From Scedosporium boydii (taxonomy: Eukaryota; Ascomycota; Sordariomycetes; Microascales; Microascaceae): a stretch of 64,000 nucleotides of DNA. The stretch covers positions 58,007-122,006 of the forward strand of contig NJFT01000115.1 of the NCBI GenBank assembly GCA_002221725.1, read 5' to 3'. The stretch's first letter is position 1; each line of letters begins with the position of its first letter. Position numbers and translations under genes: made by a program. The notes beneath the pieces are model-generated. The model saw only the letters and a program-made list of their open reading frames with translations. It was not told where the DNA came from and ran no database searches. Below, in pieces: positions 12,185 to 25,738 of the stretch.

Positions 12185-13716
12185 TATAATAGTAAGAAAT
12201 AGTATAGTATAGTACTAGTAGTAGTTAGCTAAAAATAAATCTCCTTTATATTAATTTTATCTCTATTTTTAAATTTTTTTTCCTTTTTTTAATTTTCTTT
12301 TCTTCTATTTTTCTATTTCCTTCTATTAAAACTAGTTAATTAACTAATTCTAATATTACTACCTCTTAGATTAAGGAGGACTAGAGACTAGAAGGAGTTT
12401 TCTAAGTACTAAGATAGAATACCTTCTAGGAGGACTAGTGCTCTAAGTAGTCTTATAGTAATTTTTATTAAAGAAATCGATACTATAGCTAAAATTATTA
12501 CTATCTTTAGTATTCCCTAGGTACCTATTAGTACTTAGGACTAAATAGCTATACTTATAGCCCTCTATATAGAATAAATAATTAGTATAAGCCCTGCCCC
12601 AGTGTCTAGCTAAGGAGATATACTTATTAAAAGGAGAAGTAATAGGAATAAATGCCCTTGAGGGCTGGCTAAAGCTAATAGTAGAGAGTCTGCAAGTATA
12701 CTTATTATAGGTAATTAGGTTCTAGTAGCTATAAAAGGTAGCTATAAGTCTTTTTATATAATTAGCCTAGTACTTAAAAAGTTACTTTATAAGGATATTA
12801 TAAGGAAAGCTAATAACCTTAGAGATAAAAATGTAGTTATATACTTTATAGGTACCTTTAGAAGTACTCTACCTATTAATAGTTGTAAAAGCTACTTTAA
12901 TAGAGGTATTAGACTTTAATAGGTAGTTAAAAAAGTTAGTAGGTATACTTTTTAAGCTATATACTTTAATAGCTTTATAATTAATTACCTACTTTAAGAA
13001 GGTTAGATTAGGTATTTCTTAGATATAGATAACCTTATAAAGCTAGAAACTAGTTAATTAATTAGTCTTTAATCCCTTAATACTAAATACTAGGGAAAAA
13101 ATATAAGATTTATATTAGTAATTAGGTCTAGCTTAGATTACTAGATCTTAGAATCTAATATTTAAATAAAATATTTAATAAAGGGAAATCTAGTTTTTAG
13201 ATTAAATTCTCCTAGGAAGTTATCTTTAGGTAAGAGCTCTTAGCTTCTTAGGTCTTTAGCCTAGGACTAAGCTATTATTATTAGTAAATAAAAGAATATA
13301 TTAAAGCTAGAAGATAATAAGATAAGGAAGAAGAATAGTTAAATAGAGGAAAGGAGCTAAGAAGAACTACTAAGCTCTTAGAAGAGCTCTAATAGGAGGA
13401 GTAGTTCTAATTAGTAGTAAATAGGAAAATAAGGAGGAGTTAGCTATAATTTAGTCTTATATTTACTACTTAACTATAAGAAATTATAGAATAGGAAGGG
13501 GTATAAGTCTAATTAAGGGAATAAGATAAAGATATAAATTATATTATAAATACTTCTAATAATTACCCTACTACTTTCCTATTACCCTCTAAGTCTCCCC
13601 CTTTATCCTCCTTTTCTACTCTCTCTCTCTCTCTTTCTTTTTTCTAAAAATAATCTTCTTCTACTCTTATTCTATCTATATACTACTATTTTCTTATACC
13701 TTTTTTTTTTTTTTTT

Positions 13717-13749
<33 letters not shown>

Positions 13750-16378
13750 CTTCTCTTCTTCTTCTTTTCTTTATTAGAGCCTTTACTTAAAGAAATAGTA
13801 CTATTATATATTAAACCCTTTAATTATTTAGTAGAAGTCTATCTCCTATATCTTCTACTCTTAGAGTAGTATAAACTCCCTATACTAGTATACTCTAATA
13901 TCCTCTTAGGACAAGTTAACTATACTCCTATAGATCCCTTCTTAGTTGCCCTTTACCTAAAGGAGAGGAAGAGGCCCCTCCTAGAGAGACTTAACTTCTC
14001 TAATTAGTAAAAATATACTAATATTAAGAAAGAAGTATAATTAGGAAGAATTTAGAAAATACCCTTCTAAACCCTTATTAATAATCTATATTCCCTAGAT
14101 AAATAGCTAGTAAAGGAGGGATAGCTAACTAGGAAAGAAATAATAATAGGGCTAGCTCTTATTACTTTAGAGCTACTTAATATTATTATCTATACCTTAT
14201 ATTATTTCCTTAATAAAAAGGATCTTAAGTAGTCTCTAAAATAACTAATTAATTATAAAAAGAAACTCTTTAACTATAACTAGACTAGAGGAATACCTTA
14301 AAAAGGAAATAAGTAATTTTATATCTTTACTTTTTATTATAACTTAGATAAATACTAGACTTTTAAAATCTAAGATAACTAGAATAGTAAACTATACTAT
14401 TAAGATACTTATAATAATAATAGACTAAGGAGAAAAGATATTATTATAAAAATATAGGAGAAGACCTTAGAATAGTAAGGTGCTTAGAGGCAATTTCTAT
14501 TTATAGTTTCTCTATAGTATTTCTAGAGTTTGTAGGAATGTGGCCCTTTATATATCTTAAATATATTCTCCTTTTTCTACCTAAGATATAAGAAATAAGT
14601 AACTAGGGGAGGCTAAGTTAGTACCTATAAGGTTAAGAACTAGTTAAAGGAGAGCTATATAACTAAGGAGAGGGCTAGGAGAGAATTCTAATAACTTACT
14701 AATTAGCTAAGAGAGTTAATCTATACCTTCTTTAGTAACCCTATTAATATTCCTCTAAATTTATTCTTCCCCCTTACTCTTAGGAAGCCTAGTAGCTTAC
14801 TATAAATTAAGATTAATAAAAGATACTTTATATAATATAAGATAAAGTTTAACTTTAAAGATAAGGCTAAGGAAGTAAAGGTAGTAGTATTTAAAAAAGA
14901 GGAGTTAGAAAGGAAGATCTAGAAACTTGTTAGGTAAATAATTAAAGAGAGGGGTAGACTATAGATAGTAGAGGACTTAGAGCTTAAAAAGATAATTAGA
15001 TTAGGAAGAGTTAAGCTAGTAAAAAGTAATAAGGAATAGGTTATAAACTATAACTCCTATAGGGTAGTAGCCTTAGGTAATATTCTAAGCTAGCTATACC
15101 CTTTAATTATCTATTCCTTAGTAAAGAGTAGCCTTAAGAGCTTATTAGTTTCTAAACCTATTAATTAACTAAGTCCTATTATTAGAAAAAAGTAGAAGCT
15201 AATTAATATATCTACCTAGCTAATAAAGTAGGAGCTCTGGTCCTAGGAAGATATTAAGTAAAAGGGCTCCCCTAATAAAACCCTAATAGTAATTATATTT
15301 TAGTAGCCTATAAGAATAAGCTCTTATCCTCCTTAGATACTAAATACCCTTATAGTAAAGCTTAAACTAGTAGAGAAGGCTAAGGTTAATACCCTATTAC
15401 TATTACTACTATTTCTACTCTAAAAGATTAAAGAAGAGGCCCCTAAATTAAAGAGCTTTATAAGTAGCCCTACCCTAAAGGTAACTTAGTAGGATATAAG
15501 GAGCTCTACTAAATCTTAAAGCTCTTTTAGCTAAGACTGATAATTGTAAGTATATATTCTATAGGAGGAAGAGCTTAGGACTGAAGAGTTCCTAGAATAA
15601 GGAAATGCCTTTAAAAAGACTAAGTTTATTAAGTACCCCTAGGATAGCTAGAAGTAATAATAAGTAACCTACTAGATTAAGATATCTAATGTCTATAAGT
15701 AGAGTATATAAGATGCTCTTCTTAAGTGTTTTAGGAGAGGGCTATTATAGTATAAAGGAGTGTTTTTAGTTAATTAATAAGATCTTAATGCTAAGAGATA
15801 GAGGCTACTATCTTTTATATACTCTAGGTACTTTAAGTTCTTACTCTAGATATAGAATAAGAACTTGAGGGGAGGGATAAGATAGGGAATAAGGTAACTA
15901 GTAAGAGGAGGGTTTAGTTTTTATATAGAATGGAAGAGTAATAGTAGAAGAACTTTCTTCCTTGCTTAGGGGGTAGGGTATAGTTATTTCTTTTCTTTTC
16001 TTCCTTTTAAGGGATAAAGGAAGATTATTTTTTTAAGTTTATTATTATTATTAGTTTTTTCTTTAATTTAATTAACTTCTTTTACCTAGTTTTATCTAGT
16101 CCTTATTATTAGTGATGTCCTACTACTTATTCTAGCTTAATATATATTACAGGGTGCTCCTTTGGGTACTAATATGATTCTTTAACCTCCTCCTATTTGG
16201 AAGCCTTCTTCTTTCTAATCTAGCTCTATTCCTATTAATTAATAGTTCTAATAACTGTCTATTCCTGTTAGGGGTTCTGTAGTAGCTTCTTATAGGAAAT
16301 ACTATAAACTATTAACTGAACTATTTTCTTTTTCTTGCGATATGCGGGTAGGCTATACTACTCCGTTTTAATACTATA
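12185..16378. repeat. Unassigned RIP-decayed repeat DNA
   Basis: The sequence is mutated like its neighbours, with CA and TG almost absent up to about 16.1 kb. I could not assign its coding remains to a known transposon protein. A second polypurine-like string (aggggaggga, about 15873-15882) hints at the end of another LTR element near 15.88 kb. From about 16,130 to 16,370 CA, TG and a few CG pairs return, so this last part is less mutated. The junction at about 16,379 to the truncated Gypsy copy is abrupt. Confidence 0.5.
13701..13748. repeat. Poly-T tract
   Basis: Forty-eight bases, all T except one C at 13729. A tract of this length could be the tail of a reverse-transcribed insertion on the minus strand or a slipped homopolymer. 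Its exact length in the genome may be uncertain. Confidence 0.9.
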
Positions 16379-19300
16379 ATATTTCTTCTTCTAGTAATAT
16401 AGTTTTAAAGGCTATTATAGTTCTTATTATATATACTTATTTATATTTTCTTCCTTTTAATAAGTAATTTAAATCTTTTATAGTAAGTACTTTAAAGTAA
16501 ATTATTATTTTAAAAGCTCTTAGCTTACTTAAGGATAACTTTTTTAGTTAATATTATTTAATAGCTAAGTTATTTTCTAAGCCTTACTTAATCTTATTTT
16601 AAGTAAGCTAATTAGTTACTTAATTAATCTATAGGTTTTTTATTTATAGCTATAAGGTCTTTAATACTATAAGGTATCTAGTAATTTTAGTAATATTAAA
16701 AGAAATATAGTTAACTCTCCCTATAATATAGATATAGAGGTATATAGTCTCTATACTAACTACTTTATCTTTATAGTCTATTAGTATTCTATTATATATA
16801 TTTAGGGTATATAGTTAGTATTTTTCTACTTATAGTAGTTCTAGCTAGTTGATAATTATTAGGGAAATAAAGTTTCTTTATATTTTATTATCTACTAGAG
16901 CTAGAAATTCTTAACTAGCTAAGGTAATAGGTACTTTTAAATAGTAGATCTACTATCCTTCTATATATTTATTTCTCTTAGTTTTTAACTAGGTTTAAGT
17001 TTTATTATTTATATAACTTCTTCTATAACTAATATTAAGCTTCTTTATTATAGTTTTTATAAGCTAACTATTTATTATTAAAACCTTTTAATTTCCTATT
17101 ATTATCTTTATTACTATTTATTTAATTTTAGTATTTCTTATAAGTTATTAATTAAGTTCTAAGTAAGTTCCTATTACTTATTAACTTTATTTTAGAGCTC
17201 CTTATAGAGGTCCTTGATTTTTATAGAGCTTATTTCTTCTAGGCCTTCTAGTTTTATAGTAGGCCTCTATTAAGCTTTAAGATAATAGACTCGTCTTTCT
17301 AGCTCCTCTAAGAATTTTACTAGATTAGTTTTCTTTTACTCTATTTTCTTCTTTAGTTTTTAAACTTATTATTAAAGTTCCTAGATCTCTTTCTATTATT
17401 TTTTATTATTTTAGAGGCTTTTTTCTTTTATATTATTAATCTTTATATTAAGATTAGCTTTACTAAGAATAGTATAGTAAAAGTTATTAATTTATTTTTA
17501 AAGGTTAATAAAGTCTAATATAATATTATCTAGTTTTCTATTATAGTATTAGTTAAGCTTCTTATAAGGTATTTAGCTATTATTAATATTTCTATACTAA
17601 GTAAAAGGGGCTTTCCTTTTTACTATCTTCCTTTAGTTTATTTATTATTCTTTTATAGATTACTTCTATTCTTCTTATATTTTATTACCAGGGTCCTAGG
17701 TACTAAAGTAGGTGTCTAAGTCTTTAGTTATTACCCTTTCCTTCTTTTTCTTATCTTTTAAGTATAGATAATTTTTCTATTTTAAGGCTTCTATATAGTA
17801 CTCCTATTACTTAATTAAGCTTTATAAGTTTTTAAGATACTAAGCTACTTTATACTTTAGTTACTTATAGTTAAGATCTTCCCTTATAACTTTAGAAACT
17901 TACTAGGTTACTTTTTTTTCTAGGTTTTTAATAATCTTTCTAAATACTTATTTTTCTTCTTCTTCTTTAAGTATAATATAATAGCTAACTAGGAGGTTTT
18001 TAAACTATTTCTCTTATTCCTAAGTAGTCTAAGCTACTTATTATTCCTAATCTTATTTTTCTAAGTTTTATTAATATATAAACTACTATAGTAATCTAGG
18101 TATCTAGTAGTATTATTTATAAGCTTTATTATAGTATTCTTTATATAATAAATTCTTATTAGTAAAAGTATTAAATTTCTTTAGGAGTTTTTTCTTAATC
18201 TTTTAGATTTATTTTATAATCTTTAGGATTTTAGTAATTTCTTTTTACTTTATTATTTTAAATGTCTATAGTTTCTTTAAATAGTAGCTAGCCTTATCTT
18301 TATTACTTTAGTAAGTAATATAGTTACTATTATAATATATAGTTTATAATAAAGATTTATAATTAATAGTACTAGCTCTTAGTTATTAAGTTTTCCCTTT
18401 TAATATTAGTTTAAATCTAAATTTCTTTCTATTAGGCCTTTTATAGTCTAGCTTAGGTTTATACCTTATCTAATATTCCTTTATATAGTAGCTATAGTAT
18501 CTATATTTATAGTATTTTTCTAACTTTTCTTTAAGCTTTTTAAAATTAGTTTATTTTATAATATTAATATTAAGTTCTATAGGTCCTATATAAGTCCCCT
18601 ATATAATAGTTTTATAAGTAGGCTTTTTTTTAATATAAGATTACCTTTATTTTTATTTTTCTATATATTATTTATATTATTAGTTATTAATATATATTAC
18701 TATAGTAATATATTTAAATAAGTCTCCTAGTTAATCTATTTTATATAGTTTATCTTTAACTTTATCTTTAAATCTAGTATAGAATTAAGCTATTAGAAGC
18801 TTATCTTCTTAATTAAAGTAAGATATTATTTATTAAAACTTAGTAGTATACTAGAAAGTAGCTTCTTTTTATTATAAGTTTTTAAGTTATTATTTATTAG
18901 CTTATTCTTTATCTAGGTTACTAAAAGTACCCTTTAAAGTTTATTTAAAGTCCTTATATTTTCTAAAGAGCTTTTAAGTTTCCTTATCTTAGTTTTTATT
19001 TAAGGAGTTTTCTAAGTAGTCTCTTATCTAAGGTTTAAACTAAGCTAGGATATCTCTAATAAAGAATATAGTAATAGTAAGTACTTAATCTTCTTCTCTA
19101 TTAAGGTTAAGGTAATAGTATAGGAAGTAGGCTTAAGCTTATATTAAAAATCTTTAAAGTACTTTCTTCTTCCTATTATAGAGTTTAAGAACTAAGATCT
19201 TATATTAAAGGTAAGTAACTTAGTCTTCTAGCTACTTAATATAGTTATTACTAGTAGATAACTTATCTTTAAGTTATTACTTCTTAGCTTTAAGCTAATT

Positions 19301-19880
19301 TTTTTCCTTTTAGAAAGCTATATAAGCCTTTTTTATATCTTCTATAATAGTAGTACTTCTTTTAGTAATTAATATATTATTTTATAATTAGTATATTACT
19401 AAATAAGGTTATTTATTAAATAGAAGTAATTAATATATTATAATCTTAATACTTTAGGTTTTAGCTAATTAATAAAATAAGAAGGTACTAGGAGTAGTAG
19501 GTACCTATTTAGAGGTAAGTAAAGTAGTTAAGTAGTATTTACAATAATAGATGTTGAGAGTGTATATATAAGTGTAGGGTGTAGGTATTACTTATATTGA
19601 CTACTAAAGAGTCTGGAAGATAACTAGACTAGTGGGAGATATTGTAGCTTTATATAGACACTTCTTCCATCCTCCTTCAGTTCCTTATTGTAGATGATCG
19701 AGTCTGTGCTTGATTGTCTGGTTGATTCCTGGTTTGACTGACCGGTCGATTAGGTGGCTGTCTGACCGACTCATCGGTCGCCACGCCGCCCGATTCCATG
19801 ACTAAGCTGTTTCTTCCCTAATTCTGCCGTCCTGGCTTACCGCCCGGTTCACGTGACGTGGCCGCGGGCAGCTCATGACA
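16379..19880 (-). mobile_element. Truncated second copy of the chromodomain Gypsy family
   Basis: From 16,379 to about 19,665 this follows 4,423-7,725 of the element at 451-7919 base for base, with differences that look like C-to-T and G-to-A changes. It therefore keeps the 5' LTR, gag with the zinc knuckle (near 18.48 kb) and the protease region, read on the minus strand. It lacks the reverse-transcriptase active site, integrase, chromodomain and 3' LTR. The break at 16,379 could reflect a deletion or an insertion by the neighbouring repeat. Confidence 0.8.
19436..19880 (-). repeat. LTR of the truncated copy, distal half divergent
   Basis: The first 230 bases (19436 to about 19665) match 7486-7725. 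After that the sequence no longer aligns well with the other two LTRs and is unmutated. The right end is set tentatively at the string ctcatgaca (19872-19880), the inverse of a TGTCATGA start that RIP would turn into the observed tattataa. This gives 445 bp, close to 434 bp. The right border is an inference. Confidence 0.5.
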
Positions 19881-22800
19881 CTTGCTGGGGGTAAGTTCAA
19901 CAGGGCCCTATGTGACTCACTAGATGCATGTGACCCAAAGTTTGATAAAATCGTGAATACGTTAGTACCCGACGGAGGACTGAAGAAATGTGAGGTACCA
20001 AACAAGTGATCGCCAAAGTTGGGACGAAGCCCACGGTCCCTCATTCCGGAACATGAGGCCCAGGCACGAATGATCGACCGTGTCGTAATGCTCTCCCCCC
20101 GAGACCCATTCGTAGGGCCACCCATTCAAGTGCCGCGTGCGGATCGAGGACTCCACGAGGGCTAGGGTGACGGCCAAGTTTGGTTGGCTGCCCGGAATTT
20201 TTACACGTTTTGCTTTAAGGGCGTGACTTGTTTCTATGACTTACAGCCCCCCATAGTTTGAGCCAGGTCGCTGGGCCGGGGCGGAGATCAAGGGAAAGGT
20301 GCCCTTCGGTCGCCGAAACATCTCGCACTGTGCCCCGGCGCCGGGGCCGTCGGCGCTTCCGGGCTTGGCTTGACGTTCCCCGATGTGGGGAAGCCCCGAG
20401 AGACGGCCTAGAGCTGCTTTTAGATTACAGTGCGATAAGAAGTGAGTGAATGGCAGTGAACCAACGGCCAGTGACGGCAGAAATGCATTCTAAAATCTCA
20501 AACTCCCCATGAGCCTCAGTAGGAGAAACGTAAATGTTAGAACCGCACCACGATTCATGGGCGGTTGTTTATCAGATTATTCGGGCTTTGTTGCTGTCTG
20601 CTCGTCCAATATTGACTCTTTCGATGTCTTTGGGATGGCTGCAGCAGGGACAGTACAGACAGCACACTACATCACAATCCCCAGAGCCGATGGACTGATT
20701 GAGGATTGCAGGGAAAACAGGAATGAGGCTCTACATGGTTGCTATTGGAATCTCCGAGCTCACCAAGATCTCCGGACTTCTGGGTTTGTTCGTCTAATTG
20801 ATGCTCTTTCTAACATCTTTTGCGTCCCCCTTGTCCATACACATTGGTATGAACACTACAGCTCTCCAAAAAGTTAATTGCCTGTAAGCTGCTGGTTGAA
20901 GTATGGGAAAGCCACCTCCGGTCCTTCTCTCTTCCCCTCTAGTTTCCATCTCCCCATTTGTTCTCTACAACTTGAATCATCTCGTAGACCTTGGATAGCC
21001 ATCTCCAGCGCCTGTACAACAACCATAATAAAGACTGATGAATAAAGGTCGAGATATCAGGTGTTTAGAGGCAAACAGTGGCTACTCCGACGGCATTATG
21101 GGCTAAAGTTGGATTTAAAGCGTATCGTTCGTGTTTAAGGGGGCATTCAGCAGGCTCGTATTAATCATTTTCGCTAAGCTAACGCACCACATCCTTAAGT
21201 CAATGACAGTCAGCGGCCCCTTCGCATTGAGAAACGTGATCAGCACTATCGACATCATCGGCATTCATCTCGACCCGCTCATCGTTGTTCTCTACGGGCC
21301 GGCAATCCTAGCCATCTGCTCTGTCACACTCCATGGTTCTTCGGGCTCCGTGTTCGTCATCGTTTACAAGGCGTGTTGGAATGGGGGATAATACGCACGC
21401 AAAGTAAGGCATGTGGCCCTGATGGCGTCAACGGTGAGAGCGTCGAGAATCTAGTATCGCTCCCGTCCCGGCTCTTCCGGTTCCTTTCCTCGCAAATTCC
21501 TTGGCATCAACTGGTCCATCAACTTGCTTTGAAATCGGATATTGTCGAAATTACAGGACCGGTGCTTTGAACCCTCCAACTGAGTTATCTTGACTCTCTC
21601 GGGCTCGTTTCCCTCGGAAAGCCTAATCTCTTGGTTTTATCCTCCACTTTTTGGTAGAGAGAAAGAAAGGCCTAGAAATGGACCCGCTAATGAAGCTTAA
21701 ATGTTGTTGCAATATCTCTTTGGCACGCCATGTTTACCATTTCCCACTGGCAGCATGGGATCTCCCCCAACTGCGGACAGGTATTAAGGGAACAAGATTA
21801 CCTTAAACTCGAACCAGCGTCCGTCAACTTCCGAATCTACATTAAATGCCGAATGTTGGGGCTCTCCTAGATGGAGGTAGCCTTTGATATCTTTAGCCAA
21901 GTAGAATTCTATCTTATGAGGGCCTGTCTTATATGACAACCGCTCCGTTGGATAATATTACGAGGAGAATGGAACACAACTTTAGAGGAAGAGTCACCGG
22001 AACTGACGGGAGCACCGCAATATCCAAAGGTTTACGTAGAAGCCAGGCCAGACCCCAGAAGTCACGATCATTACAAGGTAGCTGTTTTGTTGAGGCTTGA
22101 GAAGGTAAATGCGGGTCAATGGCAAGCGCTGGAGGATTGTTTTGGATGCTTCACTTACTCCCGGCCGGTAAGTATCTAGACTGGGTCACAATCGCTCTCC
22201 CCTGAAGAACACCTGCCGAACGAGTTCGTAACTCCATCCGGGAATGAAGTATATATTCTCATCGCTTCATATTCTCTATCTACGTTACGATTTTACTGTT
22301 GCATAAAGTGATTTCAAGAGTCAGGACCACACCTCGTTCTTACATTCTTAGCGATCCGGACACAGTCTGGAGCTCACAAGAGAGAGCTAGCTCAAGAAGC
22401 CCTCCTCAACGTGTCACGGATGGCAGCGGAGACACCTAACATTGCGTGGGGGTCATCAAGCATCAAACATGCGAGCAGAATCCTCGACCCGGAAAGAAGA
22501 TTTTGACGATTGCAGAAGTGAATTGACCGGCGGCCCCTTGACGATGACACCGAGAAGCCGCGTTTAGGCAGACGTGTTCACGATAACACTTTCTCTTATC
22601 TCGAATTCCGTGAAAAACCATAAGTACTCTCATGTCTTGCCCCTTGATCCTGCAGATAAAAGACGACTCGGACGTGTCCTGTGTCGATCAACGATGATAT
22701 ACGAGCTAACATCCTAAAATTTCGGCGGTGCGCAAGGCAGCGGGGTTTCTGCTCTCTTGGCCCTACTCATGCTGAATCAATCTAGCTGCGTGTTGGTCGG

Positions 22801-25738
22801 CGAACAGGAACACTTGCTGGAGGGACTACATGTTGCTTCGATTACGCCTGTTAGGCAGACCTCAATACGAAGTGCTTTTATGGAGATCAATTTTCCCCAC
22901 AGCCCATCCCACTCTAACGATATCTATTTTAGAAACGGTTCCAATGCTGGACTGTAGTTGGATTGTTATACTAGTAGTGTAGTGTAGAATAATGTAGCGG
23001 TGTCATTGATGTGTTGTGGGACAAATATTGAGCCTTCTCGAAGTACTTTGTAGTGCAAACGTTCTTTTCTCGGGTAAGCATACTCCAACGTCACGTCCAT
23101 CGTGCTAGACGCGTGTATGAGTCTGAGCATACCTTTGGACAGCATGACGCACGACACCGTCACGCATTATGACTAGCAAAGGCTAGTTTCGTGTCGACTC
23201 TGACTCATTATGATGATCCTCGACGGAGAAGATGAGAGGACCACTCTATTAATCGGAAAGGCTAGGAATGTGAGAAAACGAGGTTACAATGTTTCAGGGC
23301 GCCGTCTCCACTGAGCCCCAGCTGCTGGACCCGCCGTTTCGTGCTTCGGACTTAAGTGGTTAAGGCTGGGAGAGCCTAGGCTTTTCGCGGAGATATCGTA
23401 GTCTCCGGAAAATGAAGGGAATTGAAGGCAATCTTGTTCTTTTTTAGGCTTAGATGTGAGGAACTTTGTCCTGTGGGTCGCAAACGCGGAACAATTGAAG
23501 GTCCTGTTGAAGCCCCCACGATGGACCCGGTGGGGCCGAGTGGTCCCGACTAACAATTGAAGTTGGAAGGATGAAGTATTGAGAAGGCTCAATGAACCGG
23601 ATCTGATGCGAAGAAGGTCAAGATTAAGTCCACTCCTTGCGGCGTTTCACTGAATTCCGCTCATATCTCTTGTATGTATGCGAAGGTAGAGCAATACGAT
23701 CAATGACAATCCATGTCACGATAGGTTCTGTGGGTGGACGACTCGCTCAAGCATGGACTTAGCGCACATGTTCAACTTATGATCGGTAGTTGCGTGGGGT
23801 GGGCCTTGACATGGGGCAACGAGTGATCAAGACTTGGGGATGTCAATGGTTCCGCGTTATTAATGGACTTCATCATGCCGCTCAGGCCCCATGACTGCAA
23901 AGTACCCCACGTTTGGGAGTACCGCCTTGGAACTTGGCCAAGGCACCGGAATAATACATGCGACCAAGCAGCATCCAAGTCACTGAAGAACAGTGGTACC
24001 TGTAAACTTTGACTTCGTCAGCAAATTTGTGTGAAGAGTGGAGAATTAGTAATCCAAATCGGAGCAATTGGGCGAGGAGGAAAAGACGGGGAAAAGCCAA
24101 GACGGTGTTAGGAGCAATCCTATTATCAGATCCAAGTGTTGGAGACCCTCGCCAAGACCACCGTCCTCAAGCATTGTCGCAATTCCGCCGACGTATTTCT
24201 AAGCCGAAAGAGAGAGAGAAAAAAAGAAAAAAAAACCTAGGATAGACGGAGAATTATTATGGTATTCGAGGAATAATTGGTCTACGTACTATCTAATACA
24301 CAAGTAGGGCTTGGCAGATACAGAGAGACCTTCCAAGTGCTTACTTCGTACACTGCTGCCGCGATGGGATGAAAATGAGCGGCGAGGGCCGGGCTTAGGT
24401 GAGCACAGCTTCGGAAAAGTTCCCAAGATCCGATTTTTGGACAGGGGAGGGGCCCCACAGTCTCCACTGTCAAGAGTGGAGGGGGGACGGCAAGCAAGAT
24501 TGGCCAGGTCCACCTTCCCAAGTCTGCCCCCCCGGCAGTACCTGTGTGTCCTCGAAAAAGGTGAAAAAAGGCGAGAAGGCAGGAGCCCCTTCCTCTCGAA
24601 CATTCTTCTTCGCTGTTGCTTTTCCTGGAGATCCACAGGTCGTGCTTGCCTCGTTTTTGTATTTTTGCACAAGGACGGCCTGAGCTTCAAATTCCTTCTC
24701 TCGCTCGTTAAAGTTGGTATCATCCATCGAATGCTTTGTAAGTGAGGCTCTTGTCGGATTTTTGGTGCTCGAGACCTCGGTTGTATATTGTAGCGTTCTT
24801 CATAGTGTTGCTTCAATCAATTGATGTTGGCCCGATCATGTGTCCCTGCATTGTGTACTTCGTGGTTTCCTACTCCGTAACTTGGTCTGGAATTCTCAAT
24901 GGCTCCCGTTGTGCCCAGACACCGCCAGGCAGTGGCTGCACAGGCAACTCTCCGATTCCCACCCTCGCTTTTCCTCGCCCCTCCGCGACCCACCGCGCCC
25001 GGCGGGATGATCAATTATGTCGTCTTTTGGAGTCAAACACCAAACGCAGTTTGTAATCTGGGTCCGACGCTAGTACTAACTTTATTTATGGAGGAATTGT
25101 TTGATTTTTTCTAAATTTTGATTCTTTAATTCCTCCGCCTCAGGGACAATCATCCCCACTGAGACTGATACCTTTGACCAGGTCTAGTCTGGGCCCGCTC
25201 TCCGTTTTTTACACCAGCTTTCCTGGTTGTCTTCTCCACACGTTCCTCTTTCTTTTTTGTGCTGATAAATGCCGTGGAAGCCCGTGTCCTGTTCTACAGC
25301 TTCAATTGTTCTTTTGAGCTTCTGTTGCAGAGTGGTATCTCTCTTTCAAATTGGGCTTTCTCTCAAAACGGCCTGAACCCATTGTGATCCTCACAGTCCA
25401 CTCGACATATCCCCTTTGATTCTCTACAGTGTTGACCCTTCGCATTTACGTTCATCTTCAGCCGAGGCCCTTGGCGATACGTCCCGTGTTCCTTCTCTTC
25501 ATCGAATCCTTGGTTCACGTTTATTGGTGTCGTTTTGATACCTCTGGCAGCGGCGAACATTACTTCGTCCTGGGTATTACTATTGTGCTCCTCGCAGTTG
25601 CCTTAATATCGCCGCGTTCTCCGTTCTTGATCCTTGACCGCTTGTTGTGCAAGTGATAGTTTTGGCCCGCCACCAGTTTCGTGCGAAGATACACAGCGCG
25701 TAGCGTGGCGGTCTCGTTTTGATCGCCGACGTGCGCCA
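19881..25738. other. Gene-poor region between the RIP block and the ABC gene
   Basis: About 5.9 kb of normal base composition. Several open frames of 60-175 codons occur on both strands, but none shows a recognisable domain, consistent splice signals or a good start context, so I call none of them. From about 25,200 to 25,660 the plus strand is pyrimidine-rich, as in many fungal promoters and leaders. A TACTCCGTA motif lies at 24871-24879. Old, unrecognisable gene debris cannot be excluded. Confidence 0.6.

Larger units (their letters stand above)
1..19670. repeat. AT-rich RIP-mutated transposon block
   Basis: Nearly the whole block lacks the dinucleotides CA and TG and is poor in CG, while CT, CC, AG and GG remain. 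This is the footprint of repeat-induced point mutation, a process of ascomycete fungi that turns CpA into TpA in duplicated DNA. All reading frames are full of stops, so no intact gene is present. The block is made of overlapping LTR-retrotransposon remains listed separately. Composition changes sharply at about 19,670, where CA, TG and CG reappear. Such blocks are usually silent heterochromatin in fungi; that part is inference here. Confidence 0.93.

Noticed and set aside
1..19670. AT-rich block as mitochondrial or bacterial DNA
   Set aside because: The loss is specific to CpA/TpG, and decayed Gypsy proteins with Asp-to-Asn and Trp-to-stop changes are present; this is RIP, not a genome of different base composition.
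20509..20877. A 122-codon plus-strand frame after the RIP block
   Set aside because: No recognisable motif, poor start context and no neighbouring exon; kept as part of the gene-poor region.
24289..24816. Overlapping frames of 144 and 175 codons on both strands
   Set aside because: No domain, no splice support and several equally long frames overlap on both strands, as happens by chance in GC-balanced DNA.
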